NCBI GenBank assembly: GCA_030761205.1
Contig: JAULJL010000035.1
Span: 15,293,001 to 15,357,000, forward strand
Direction: 5' to 3'
DNA length: 64,000 nt
Source: Fremontodendron californicum
Lineage: Eukaryota > Streptophyta > Magnoliopsida > Malvales > Malvaceae
Translations under genes and position numbers: made by a program
In this document: positions 1-12,000 of the stretch, one piece after another
Numbering within the stretch: the stretch's first letter is position 1
Layout of the letters: the number at the start of each line of letters is the position of its first letter
The notes under the pieces: generated by a model
What the model was told of the DNA's origin: nothing
The model's input: the letters and a program-made list of their open reading frames with translations, nothing else
Database searches by the model: none

Positions 1-340
1 TGCTTAAAATGGTGTCTTGTTTTCTCCTGAAATGATTTCACTTTACAATGGTTTTGTAGTGATTACTATATTTTTGACTGATTAGGCAACTGGATAGTGA
101 GTGGGAAGCCACGCGAATTGAAGCACTGCACTGGATATCAACCCTTTTAGACAGACATCGTTCTGAGGTGACAAGGCAGTTATTTTTGAATTTCATGTAC
201 ATCTGGTGGTGTGCGTGTTTTCTTATATTTTAGTTTTTTACTATCATCATAATGATCTTACTTGCAAAAAATTCATCAAGGTCCAACTTTTTATTATTGT
301 TGAAGCATTTAAAGACTCCTTGTGATAAATCTCAAAATAA
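1..340. other. Host DNA left of the retroelement
   Basis: This is low-repeat sequence that does not recur in the second copy of the neighbouring element. It holds one exon-like stretch (annotated separately) between T-rich intron-like flanks. Similarity to the element repeat begins at about 341, inside a minisatellite unit, so the edge is not a normal LTR end. I see no other gene in it. Confidence 0.7.
86..167 (+). CDS. VAC14: Exon of a VAC14-like gene (partial)
   Basis: An 82-base open stretch lies between a splice acceptor (AG at 84-85) and a splice donor (GT at 168-169). It translates as QLDSEWEATRIEALHWISTL followed by LDRHRSE. From memory this matches a conserved HEAT-repeat segment of plant VAC14, the scaffold of the PIKfyve/Fab1 kinase complex that makes phosphatidylinositol 3,5-bisphosphate on endosomal and vacuolar membranes. 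The exon starts in phase 1 and ends on a codon boundary. No further VAC14 exon was recognised in the window. Either the gene is interrupted by the large repeat block to the right or this is a gene fragment. The assignment rests on remembered family sequence, not a search. Confidence 0.7.
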
Positions 341-344
341 AACT

Positions 345-680
345 GTAAAATTCTGGGTAACTCCTTCAGAATAAAATTTCTCATGTTTTCAAAATTATAA
401 AACCCTGGATATCTCCACCAGAGGCTTCAGCTATCACCACCGAAGACTTGTTCACTTTTAAAACTGTAAAATTCTGGATATCCCCACCAGAAGCTTTGGC
501 TATCACCACCAAAGACTTGCTCATTGTAAAATTCTGGATATCCCCACCAGAAGAAAATTTCTCATTTTTCAAAATTATAAAACTCTGGATATCTCCACCA
601 GAGGCTTCAGCTATCACCACCGAAGACTTGTTCACTTTTTAAAAACTGTAAAATTCTGGATATCCCCACCAGAAGCTTTG
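345..680 (-). repeat. Truncated minisatellite at the left edge of the composite
   Basis: It has the same hairpin units as 12350-14040, collinear with 13706-14041. The composite breaks off inside this array, at about 341, next to host DNA. The missing part would have carried the purine tract and 3' LTR of the left copy. Confidence 0.85.
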
Positions 681-3496
681 AGAAATGATGCAGATGCACA
701 TGTCTTTTAACAAGGTGCTCATGCTTCATGGTGCAAATGTAAAATATTTCTTAGTGCAAATGCAAATGGCCTGGATTGATGCCCATGTTTCATGATGCAG
801 ATGCCCCTACTAATTGTGTTCATGTAACTGGTTTATGAATGGTATAACTACAATTACCACACAATAATGAAAATGCAATGATTCTAGAAATGATGCAATT
901 GCTTGAGATGACACAAATGCGAATTCCATGAAGAATGTAAATGTAAAGGTAAAATGCAGATGCTTATGGAATAATGCCAATGCAAATACCAATGAATGAT
1001 GCAAATGCTTGCCGACACTGTGCAGATGCAAAAGCTCGATAAAGAGATGAGTGCTCATGAGTGATGCAAATGCCCTCGGTTGTTTTTCTAGACTTTGGCT
1101 TAGCCTTTCAAATTCATTTTTCCTCTTCAAATCAGAGTATATCTTCAATTCATTTCGGCTATTCTCTTTGCCCCAACAGTTTTCAAACTTTCATCAACAG
1201 AGATCTGAACTGGGTTCGATATCTTCTTCTCATATCTGGAAGTCAGGATCTATCCTGGCAGTTCTATACCTTTGAGTTAGAAAAATCCTTGTCACATGTC
1301 ATCATCAAAAATGGGTATTTCAAATTTTTTTTTTTTGTTTTGAAAAACAATTTTGCTTATTTAAGGAAAACTTCTAAGCCAAAATTTTTAACTCCACAGT
1401 GTATGATGTACAAATCTTTTGATGACTGATGATCACTGTTAGAAAATTCCCTAAGTATCAATCTGGTTTTTTTTCAACTGGGATTGGCAAGGCTTGGTAT
1501 AACAAGATTCTGGCTTTTCTAGGAAAACTTCATGACAAAAATGTATATCCCTTCTAGGCTCACAAATGGAACAGTTTTTATAAATCATGAATTCATTGAG
1601 AACCAAACAAATTCAACATTCCTTTAGTTTCCATATCAAGGCATTTTGACAAGCGTCAAGATTGGCCAGGATGTTTAAACTGGAAAGTTGATTTTGGAGG
1701 AAAAAAGTTTCAGTTTTTGAAGACAATCCTCTGAATGAGAACTGACAATTTGGGGGGTTCAGGAATTCCTAGATGTTCCTCGATGACCACTCTTTTAATA
1801 AGATCTTTTCTTTTGGGGTATCGGCACTATCATAGATGGCATCGAAAATTTCCAAATTTACTCTAGACCGCCCATTTTTGGGTTTTCGCCCTAGAGTCCC
1901 ATTCTTTCCATTTTTTTTCATTGTTTTACCATGCACTTGAGAATTCTAAGTTCTTCCTTAGTGAAATGATAATTCGATGAAATGGGATAAAATCTGAGGA
2001 AAAACCTTTCAAATTAAATATTCATGCTTGATCAAAATGGACTTTTAAAGCATATAATGTAGGCCATAGCTCAGGGTTCAGAAAGAAAGGATAAATAGGC
2101 CCAAAATATGTGTTTGAGGGTAATCAGATCAAGGATCATTTCTTGAGGAGGATTCTCTTTGAAGCATTTGTCCCTTCTCGGACATTTCTTTCCTTTTGAC
2201 TTTGCTCTTTTTCTTTCTTGCTTTTGGCTTTCCATTTGCCATGTCTTTCACACATTTTGTTTTCTTTTTTATTGTGTTTTTCTTTTGTTTTTCTTGGCTT
2301 TCATTTCACCATCTTTTTCTCTTCTTTTTCTTTGACAGAGTAAGCCCGTATTTATTCGGGGCTCCATTTGCTTTGTGTCTATCCTTGAGCTAGGACTCAT
2401 TTCAAAATGATCTTTAAAAAGATCTTTCCTCGCATTTGCCCCCCAGTGTAGAGGGTGGCCCTTGATTAGGGTTCAAAGAAGAAAAAAAAATTCTTTTGGC
2501 TCAAAAGGGGTGACTATGGATAATTTCTTTTTGTGCGAAAGCGATATGAAAGATGACCATTTCTCATGTCAAGCACGAATATTTACATTGAAAAGCAATC
2601 CCCAGGGGAAATAGATATTCAAAATTTCATTTTGCACTTTGGAATCATCCGAATTCTCATATGCATGATATCACAATTTTTCTCTTTTTTTTCTTTTTTC
2701 TTTTTTTTCTTTTTGTTTTTTCGTCGCATGCCCCAATGATTCATGCGTTTAGTCCATCCTTATTCACCATGTATCCATCATTTCCACATATGATGCCCCA
2801 ATTTGATTAATCAATGAGAATTTGTATCAACGAGGAACATGGCAAGTCTAGGTCTATTTTGAAAAGGCTGAGTTTCCAATCTGAGTTCTTTGAAGAGACA
2901 AGGAAAATATGACCCAAAAACGGGTTTTCTCTGGGACAAGGGATAATCTAGTTTAATCATTGTGCCCCAGGATGTCAATCATGAAGTGATGTTTGGGCAA
3001 TTAATGTTTTGGCACAATCTTGACACACATCAAATTACCAAAATTTGGATTCTTGATAGAATGTCTCATTTGTTTGATTTTCAAGGAATTTGAAAATTTT
3101 CAAAAAGTTCGTTCCTTTGTTCATAGCCTAGACTAAGATCTACGTCTTTGCTTATTCTGTGATGACAATGGTTTTATGAAGTCAAATCATTCATATTCCT
3201 TGAAGCATTAGGTCTTTCAAGTGGTCTCGGTTCAAAAGATTTAGGCTTAGGAAAACCTAAAAGAGAGGGCTGAAGGTATTGGGTCATTTCTAACAATGAT
3301 CATCAATCTTCTTGAGACTATCCATCACTAAAAATTCCTTAATGCTTGTTTTTGCAAATTCAAGTTATTGTTGAAACACGACAAACACAAAGCATTTAAA
3401 ATACAAAATTCATTTAATTCATGTAGATGTTAACATGAGACAAGTGCTTTCCTCATCATAGTGTATAGAACTACATGTGTCAAAAACCTAATATGA
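681..3496 (-). other. Post-gag non-coding region, left copy
   Basis: It is collinear with 14042-16861 and almost identical. It holds ATGCAAATG-type short repeats, T-rich tracts (for example 2190-2340 and 2680-2730) and no supportable gene. Confidence 0.75.
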
Positions 3497-4980
3497 TCAT
3501 GCACAATGTTTCTTATGACACTTGATTTCCCCATCTTCAAAACTTATCGAACCAGCCTTGATGAGATCTCTGACCTTGTACTTCAAAGCGGGGCAGTTCT
3601 CTGTTGAGTGACCTTGATTGCCAGAATGGTACCCACAACACTCATTAGCATCATACCAGCTCGGATAAGGGGGCTTCAGAGGCGCTATTTGCATGGGTGT
3701 CACAAGGTGATTCTGGATGAGTTGAGGTAGTATCTCACTGTATGTCATAGGAATCAGGTCAACCGGATTTCTTTTTCGCTTTTTATGCCCCCTTCGATTA
3801 TTCCCGAGGATGTTCGATTGATAGACAGATGTAAATTCTGGTGTAGTTGCAGTCATTGGTTGGTAGGGATAAAAACCTTGAGAGACATTGTTCAGGGTAG
3901 AGTTAAATGGCTGATACGAGGAGAATTGGGGAGATGGGCAAAGTCTTCCACGACTTGGGTATCTTCCTTTTTATTTTCAGATGCCCTGTTCTTGGTATTG
4001 GATGTTCTTTCTCCTTCAATTTTCCCATCATTGATAGCATTCTCAATCATCTCCCCTGAAATTACCATGTCCGAAAAATTCTTCATGGTGTTGCCGACAA
4101 GTCTATCGTAGTATGGGGTCTGTAGTGTATTCACAAAAAGGACAGTGGTTTCCTTCTGAGTTAAAGGCGGTTGTACTTGGACGACCAGGCTCATCCACCG
4201 TTGCGCATATTCTTTGAAGCTCTCAGTAGCTCTTTTCTTCATATTTTGCAAGGTGAGACGGTCAGGCACCATGTCAGTCATATGCTTGTACTGGCTTAGA
4301 AAAGCCCTAGCCAAATCATTCCAAGAGCGTATCTGGTCCTTGCTCAACTGACTATACCACCTAATTGCGGACCCGCTGAGGCTATCCAGAAAGCAGTGAA
4401 TCAAAAGCTTATCATTATCTATCTGACTTGTCATCTTTCGGCAGAACATAGTGATGTGGGCTAATAGATCGGTCGTCCCGTCATATTTCACAAAGTCAGG
4501 GATCTTGAACTTAGGAGGAATGACTAAATCGAGGACCAAGCATCGTTCTTTCGCCTCCACACTCCCGAATACATCTGTTCTTTCTATTGCCCGGAGCCTT
4601 TCATTTAACAACTGATATTTCCCTTGGGAATCTGCCAACTCAACCTCATTTACTGCAACCCTTTTCAACTTTGCCTGTTCAGCTGGATCATCTGAGTTTA
4701 AGACATTGACGGGGTTAACAGTGTTCTGGGCATCACTTATTGCGACCTCATCTTGGCCCTTTTGTACCTCTAACCCTTCTCCGGTGACAGAGTTTTCGGT
4801 GTATCCTTTTCCCTTGATTACAGCGGACATTAGCTCCATCAGTTTAGTCATCTGATCCTTAGATTCTGCTTGAGATTTTGCTAGCTGTTCTCGCAATTCT
4901 CTCTGTTCCCTTTCCATTTTTTCCATTCGGGCAACTTGTTCATCCTCCATAGCACCAGCCTGTATTAAAAGTGTACTCAA
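3497..4980 (-). pseudogene. gag: Gag of Ogre/Tat-type element, frameshifted copy
   Basis: This is the counterpart of the intact gag at 16862-18346 and almost identical to it. It is split into two open frames, 4980-3892 and 3856-3497. A one-base loss in a G run near 3937 (GATGGG here, GATGGGG in the intact copy near 17300) shifts the frame, giving 362 in-frame residues and a short altered tail. The zinc-knuckle part is left in a separate frame with its own internal ATG. A few substitutions also differ, for example MVPDRL here against MAPDRL. The break removes the nucleic-acid-binding end from the product, so this copy is probably non-functional. Confidence 0.88.
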
Positions 4981-5009
4981 TACTTCTTCTGATTTGAAAT
5001 GGAAATTAT

Positions 5010-6490
5010 TTCAAAGACTCCTAAAGCCAAGCCAACTTTTGTTTTTTTTTTTCAAATGTATGTCATGATGAATGAGCCATGAATGCAATTTGATGCATGT
5101 GAAGCCTAAACAATATGATGTATGGACATGTATAATGGAAACATGCTGACCATATATGTAATAAATGCAATCACAATGCCAACATGTTGCAAACAAAGAA
5201 TAAACAAATCAACACATGGATATATGCAATGACTGATCATGTGCATTTTAGCATATTTCCCAATGAATGTTCATATGTTCTATGAATGCAACATGGTGTC
5301 AATTATGATACATGCAAACAATGAATGATTGATACAGAGTATATACAAAGAAAATCATACTAACCATGTGTGTCATGAATGTGACCTAATGCTAATCATG
5401 ATGTATGTAATAAGCAAATTAATGCATAGATATATACAGAATGACCATGTATGTTCCAAATGCATTTCCCAATGAATGATCATATACACTATGAATGCCA
5501 TACAATGTCAATTATGATGCATGTGAAGAATAAATGACTGACACAGAGTATATACAAAGAAAGTCATGCTGGCCGTGTATGTCATGAATGCAACCTGATG
5601 CCAATATGAAAAATTAATGCATGAGCATAACATGACGACTATGTATGCCATGAATGCACCCTGATGCCAACATGATGCATGTAAAAAATAAGCAAATTAA
5701 TGCATGGATATATACAATGAATGACCATGTATGTTCCAAATGCATTACCAATGAATGATCATATACACTATGAATGCCACATAATGTCAATTATGATGCA
5801 TGTGAAGAATAAATGACTGACACAGAGTATATACAAAGAAAGTCATGCTGGCCGTGTATGTCATGAATGCAACCTGATGCCAATATGAAAAATTAATGCA
5901 TGAGCATAACATGACGACTATGTATGCCATGAATGCACCCTGATGCCAACATGATGCATGTAAAAAATAAGCAAATTAATGCATGGATATATATAGGAAA
6001 ATCATTTCTGACTATGAATGCATGAATGCAACTTGATGCTACCATGATGCATATAAAGAAAGAATAAATTGATATATGGATATATACAGAAAAATCATAC
6101 TAACTATGAATACATGAATGCAACTTGACGCTAACATGATGCATATAGAGAAAGAATAAATTGATATATGGATATATACAGAAAAATCATGCTGACTATG
6201 AATGCATGAATGCAACTTGATGCCAACATGATGCATGTAAAGAAAGAATAAATTGATATATGGATATATATAGAAAAATCATGCTGACTATGAATGGATG
6301 AATGCAACTTGATGCCAACATGATGCATGTAAAGAAAGAATAAATTCATACATAAGTATATACAAATAATGACCATGCATGTCATAAACGTATCTTACAA
6401 TGAATGACCATGCATGCTATGACTATAACATGATGTCAAAATGATACATGCAAAAATAAATGAATTAACACAATTTTTTTTTTTTGATTT
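5010..6490 (-). repeat. Repeat-rich leader of gag-only element, left copy
   Basis: It is the same as 18380-19860. The 280-base repeat (about 5527-5995) and the 92-base repeat (about 5996-6360, with GATATATGGA at 6071, 6163 and 6255) are visible. It ends in two T tracts near 6474-6500. Confidence 0.75.
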
Positions 6491-7547
6491 TTTTTTTTTT
6501 GATAAACCAATCACATCATTTTCAAAAGAATTTCAGGGTGGATCTTACTATGGTACAATATGCAAATGTTCATGTGACACTACCGGTTTTATGAAATCAT
6601 CAAATTAAATTACCAATTGTTTATTGCAAAGAATGAGATCAATAATACAACCAAAAATGTACATGCTCTATTTACACATGCATGAAATGTGCAACATGCA
6701 AAAATGCTTGAAAAAGGATTTTTTTTTTTTTTTTAAAAACAGCTAATGAACATCTGCCCCAGCAATATCTGCTTATTTAGGCATCACGATGCCTTCGAGG
6801 CAGAGTATCACATTTATTACGGGCGATGTACGTACATCGTTGCCCGATCTACCACACTTATTCGGAGTGTAAAACATGTAACAAAAAGTTTAGAAATGTC
6901 CCTCCATGTGTTCCTATTTTCGGTATATCTAACGAAAATTCGGGATGGCTTCGCCTAGGTTCACTATATGAGGGTGAATCGGTTCTAAGGCCCCGAATTG
7001 TTCCTCACTGTCGCCGGTGAAGGCTAGTAAGGCACCCTGATAAAAGCGGGTTCAATTCGTTAGAGTATATTTTCCTATGCTCGTACGGAGGATTATCACG
7101 AAGGCATTAGGTACTTTATACTCCGAAAGTGTTTCACTAGCCCATACGGAGGATCATCACGAAGGCGTAGTTACTTTACTCCCACTTAAAAGGACGAAAC
7201 CCGGGTATAGGATTCATGTTATGCAAATGCACGTGTAGTGTGTGTGGAGGAATAATAAACCTTTCACCACCTATTCTACAAACCTTATTTTAAATGCCCT
7301 AGCAATTAAAACATTCAAGAATAGTGTAACGCATTAACCAACAAGCAATTATAATATGCAACCTTAAATAACTAGAGAACAATAGTAAAATGCATGCACA
7401 TGAGTATGAACATATTTAAAAATATTTTACTATTTTTCAAAATTCTCCTTATTAAAAAAATGTGGGAATTAAAATTAAATACCAATTAAACCAACAAAAC
7501 CAAGACTGAGATAACACACGACTAATTCTAGGCCTGACTCTCTAATA

Positions 7548-7567
7548 TGTCCCCAGTGGAGTCGCCA
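7548..7567 (-). other. Primer binding site, left copy
   Basis: It is the same 20 bases as the site at 20912-20931 and lies directly after the LTR that ends at 7571. This shows the left internal region is a true retroelement leader and not a random duplication. Confidence 0.85.
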
Positions 7568-8753
7568 AGCTGTCGCAACCTAAAAAAATAACGACGAGTC
7601 TCATCGCAATACTTTATTATTCGTTAGGCGTGACATTAAAAAAAACCGAGGAAAAGTCGACTTAATTCCTCTAAAAAAAATGAAGGTTTTGAAAATGACC
7701 TTAAAAGACATGGAGTCGCCACCAATCTTTTTTAGCTAGGTGTGATCGGCCACCTATTAAAACCGGTTTTATAAAATATTTTAAAAATTAATTAAAACAT
7801 TTTAAAAACCAATTTCAAGTCTGCGTTTTAAACCAGAGAAATCAAAGAAGCGGGTTCGGGAGTCGGTTACGTGCGGGGAAGGATTAGCACCCCCACAACG
7901 CCCGTATAAATCGGTACCTTATTAATCGTGTGTTATCTCAAGTCTCGGTAAAAGTTGGTTTTAAATTTAGTATTTCAAATTAATTCCCAATTTAAAGAAA
8001 AATAATTCCATTTTTTTATTGAAAATGATCCGGAATTTATAAATTCAAAATTTTCCTATATTCCCCAACAAACGTGGCAAAATATAGAAATTTTTATTAG
8101 TTTTGGAAAACTTTCCGAATCATTCTCTTTTTTTGAAAGAAAGATATTCATTTATTAATAATAATTGATGATATTCCCTCCAGCAAACCCGGTAGAGAAC
8201 TCATGAATTATTTTAACTCGGGAATATCTTTATTTTTATTGAAAATCATTATCTTTTTTGAAAACATTTAAAAGAAATGAATATGTATAGGCATGACATA
8301 AATAAAATGACATAGCAAAATCTAAATAATATAATGCAACCTAAATGTCATGACACATAGAAATTATTATGGCAAGAATCACATATTATATAAAATGCAT
8401 GAATATAAAAATGCAATGCATGAGATGTATTTTTTCCTTTAATTAAGGAAATCCGTATATCTAAAAAGATATCCGGCTACCTTAGGAAAATATGTCAAAT
8501 TAAATATTCTAAAACCAAAATACTTTGTGATTGTTTGAAAACAATTTTGAAAAGCTTGAATTAAAAATAAAAACTGGGCTAAAAATTTTTAAATGGCTTT
8601 AATTTCCTAAGTTTAAAAAATCCGGACTTGACTACCCTTAACCCGGGATTTGAAAAACCATTTTTAGAGTTTAAAAGGCTTAGAAATCACCCTAAGTCAG
8701 TAGCTAACCCTCCTAATCAGCCCACTCTAAGTACATTAACCAAAACAGAAAAT

Positions 8754-9190
8754 TGGTTTTTCTTTAAATTCAATTCTGACTCCACTGTCCAGTTTTAATC
8801 CACGATTTTTTACCCTATTTTTAAAAATTCCAAAAATTCTAAAAAACATACTGGAGACTCAGGACATGTAAAAATATACGAGAAAAAATCGGCTTAATTT
8901 TTTGATCAAAGATGAATTCCCAGAAAAATCATAGATGTACGAGTTTTTGGAGGAGAAAAAAAAAACTGTTTTGTTTTTCTTTAAATTCAATTCTGACTCC
9001 ACTGTCCAGTTTTAATCCACGATTTTTTACCCAATTTTTAAAACTTCCAAAAATTCTAAAAAAAATACTGGAGACTCAGGACATGTAAAACTACATGAAA
9101 ACAAATCGGCTTAATTTTCTGATCAAAGATGAATTCCCAGAAAAATCATAGATGTACGAGTTTTTGGAGGAGAAAAAAAACTGCTTTGCC
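8754..9190 (-). repeat. 217-base tandem repeat in LTR, two units
   Basis: Two units start at about 8761 and 8978 and correspond to the four-unit array at 22473-23340. Confidence 0.88.
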
Positions 9191-10889
9191 AACACATTTT
9201 TGCTTTTGATAAAATCATTTAAAAACCAAAGTAAAAATATTTGAAACTCATAAAATGACTTGAAAGCAGTAGCTAGGACTCTTTGAAAGTTAGATAAAAA
9301 TTGGCTAAATAAAAAAAATCACAAAGGTAGAGTAATCAATTTGACAAACTTAATTTTCCACAAGTGTGCTCAAGAGAGCATGATCTTGAACCATTAATTG
9401 GCTCAAGTCATTATTCAAGTGGCATGAACATGAAATGCATGAAACAATGCAGCAAACATAATGCATGAAATGCATGGATCTAAACCTAAATGTAAGGAAA
9501 ATGCATGACATAAATAATATGGCTTAGACCTAACATGAACTTGCATGGCATTTAATGTAACCTAGACCTAAGACATGCATGGTATTTTCACAAACACAAG
9601 GCATGCTTAATTCAAAAATCCAACCAAATATCATGCAAATGCAAAAACCTAACAACTAGCATGACAAAAATACAACACACAATGCAAAACACATGGAGTA
9701 GCCAAATGGCCCCAAGCTCCAACAAGCATGGCATTTTCACAAACACTTGATATGCTAGCATGAAAAACTAAGTCATAACACAAAAATCACACAAGCATTT
9801 TCACAAACACCTAATATACCAAATCTAAAACATGCTCACTAAGATATAAAACAAGAATCATGCAAAGAATCACACAAGCATTTTCACAAACACTTAATAT
9901 GCTAACTCTAAAACATGCTCAAATTTAAACAACATGAAAACAGAAAATTAAAAATGCAAAAACATGATATCTAAGACATAAATGGCAACAAACAAAGCAA
10001 CCAAATTAAATATAACTTAAGAACATGAAATAACATAATATTTAAAACATCAAAAATAAAGAAAATAGCATAAACAATATGGTAAAATGAATCAAAAACA
10101 ACAACTTAAAATAAATAATGTAGGCCATTTGGCCATGGTGAGTTTATTATAAAAACAAAATGTAAAAAAAATATACTTATGAAAGGAAATGAAGGAAGAA
10201 CAAGAAACATTATTTTAAAATGAAAACTCACCAAGTAGAGATTAAAAGAGCAAAAAATAAGAATAGAAAATGAAAGTGCAAGAGTTGGTGCTCAAGAGCA
10301 ACCTCAAGAAGCTAATATTTCAAGCTTTTCTCTTCAAACTTTCCTTTTTTTCTAAACTTTTCTTTTTTGCTCTCAACCAAGAAGATAAAAAACTAAGAAA
10401 AACTAAGAGAAATCAGCCAAAATGGAAAAGAAAAAACAAAATCTGCCTCCTCCCTTAGGGCTGGCAGAAAATGATGCTTATATGGACTCCAAGATGTTGT
10501 CATTTTTGTGTAACCTAATTTCCATCAAATGGCCAATAATTCAAGATGAAAAGTCATGAAATTACCACCCTTAGATTAGCATCTCAGCCCTCTCAAATTA
10601 CAGCTGTCCAAGAAAAATGTTGACATCTTTTTTCCAGCCCAACTCTGATTTTTTGAAGGGCCCAAAAAGCCCTTTTCGGTTGCTTGGGTGAAATGACCAT
10701 TTTGCCCTCCCGGATGCAAAATAAATATCAAACGGGCTCCAAATTCAATTTTTCATTTTTTAATACTTCCAAAATAATAAAATATTGAGTTCTGGAAGTT
10801 TTCAAAATTATCCGAGTCCGTTTGCTATTTATTTGGATTTTTTCTTCCCAAAATGTCCTTTTATGCCCCTACTTTTTACCATTTTTTAA

Positions 10890-11335
10890 ACGAGCTCCAA
10901 ATCAAGATTTTTCTTCACCAATCTCTTCAAAATAATTAAAAAGTGTGATCTGGAAGTTTTCGTAATTTTTGGAGCTCATTTGGTATTTTTTCGGGATTTA
11001 TCGGCTTGAATTACTACATAGGAAGCTCGGGATTTAGCCATTTTGCAAATGAACTCGGAATCAAGATTTTCTTTCGCCAATCTCTTCCAAATAATTTAAA
11101 AATGAGATTTACCAAATTTCATAATTTTTGGAGTCCATTTGCTATTTTTCCGGGATTTATCTTTTTGAATTACTACATAAGAAGCCCGGGATTTGGCCAT
11201 TTTGCAAACGAACTCGGAATCAAGATTTTCTTTTACCAATCTCTTTCAAATGATTTAAGAATGAGATTGACAAATTTTCCATAATTTTCGGAGTCCATTT
11301 GCTATTTTTCCCAAAATTTTCCAATTTTGCCCTTT
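10890..11335 (-). repeat. 159-base tandem repeat near LTR start
   Basis: Three diverged units contain AATCAAGATTTTCTT, CCAATCTCTTC and GGAGTCCATTTGCTATTTTT. Successive units start at about 10891, 11051 and 11210. The other LTR has the same array at about 25043-25488. Confidence 0.8.
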
Positions 11336-11786
11336 AACCTCCGAAACCCGGTTTTGTTCAAAACAAGTCCGATTTTCAGATTTTCTTCAATCTGAGCCTT
11401 GGGCCATCCTTTTTAATCATTCCTCATCCATTGGGGGCTTTGGTCTTACCAAGTCGGGCCATTTCTGTGATTCTTCCCGATTTCACCGAAATCCACTAAA
11501 AACCCTAATTCTCGGTTTTCTCCCGGATTGACTTTTCTTTCGGTTTTTCTTGCAAGTGACTTCTCCATTACCCGTAGTCAGTGCTTATCTTTCATTTGGA
11601 ACCTTCAATTTCGACCAGTTTGATCGTTTAAGCACTTTTCCCCAAATTTCTCGGATTAGGGTTTCTTTTCTACTGAATCTCCAAATCCCAACTTCCGAAC
11701 TCCATATCTTTCAATGTAGACCTCGGATTATCAAAATTCTTTCTCCATTTTTCAATTGAACTTAAAATCTTGATTTTGAAAGTGGG

Positions 11787-11853
11787 TTGACTTTTTCAGT
11801 AGTTGACTTTTTGGGGTTGACTTTTTCGGGGTTGACTTTTTTCAAGTTTGACT
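11787..11853. promoter_or_regulatory. W-box cluster in LTR (five TTGACT)
   Basis: TTGACT occurs at 11787, 11803, 11817, 11832 and 11848. Bases TTGAC(C/T) are the WRKY transcription-factor core. The cluster lies about 135-200 bases inside the start of the LTR, that is in U3, where enhancer sites would act. Whether it binds WRKY proteins is inferred. Confidence 0.55.
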
Positions 11854-11987
11854 TTTTATGCTCGCCCTCTTAAACTAAGTCTCGGAGTACCACCTGCAGG
11901 ATGAAAACAGTCTTTTTATACTCGGAAACATCAATATGGGAAGAAAACATACCTGTTTAGTGGCCCGGACAAAATTAGGTGTCTACA

Positions 11988-12000
11988 GCTGCCCCTCTTT
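11988..12000 (-). other. Polypurine tract
   Basis: The minus strand reads AAAGAGGGGCAGC immediately before the LTR start TGTAGACACC. This is the expected plus-strand primer of reverse transcription. The same tract stands before the LTR of the other Ogre/Tat element at 45616-45628. Confidence 0.85.

Larger units (their letters stand above)
7571..11987 (-). repeat. Second LTR of the composite element (4417 bases)
   Basis: It has the same terminal sequences as the LTR at 20935-26155. It lies between the purine-rich tract of one internal region (11988-12000) and the primer site of the next (7548-7567). It therefore acts as a 3' LTR for the right copy and a 5' LTR for the left copy. That arrangement is expected after recombination between elements or between LTRs. 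Confidence 0.85.

Noticed and set aside
381..642. Open frames with repeated SSVVIAEASGGDIQ or WISPPEASAITT peptides as a repeat protein gene
   Set aside because: They exist on both strands because the 180-base repeat period is a multiple of three; no start context, no homology, and the region is retroelement 3' DNA.
7548..7567. tRNA gene fragment
   Set aside because: It matches only the tRNA 3' end and sits against an LTR, so it is a primer binding site.
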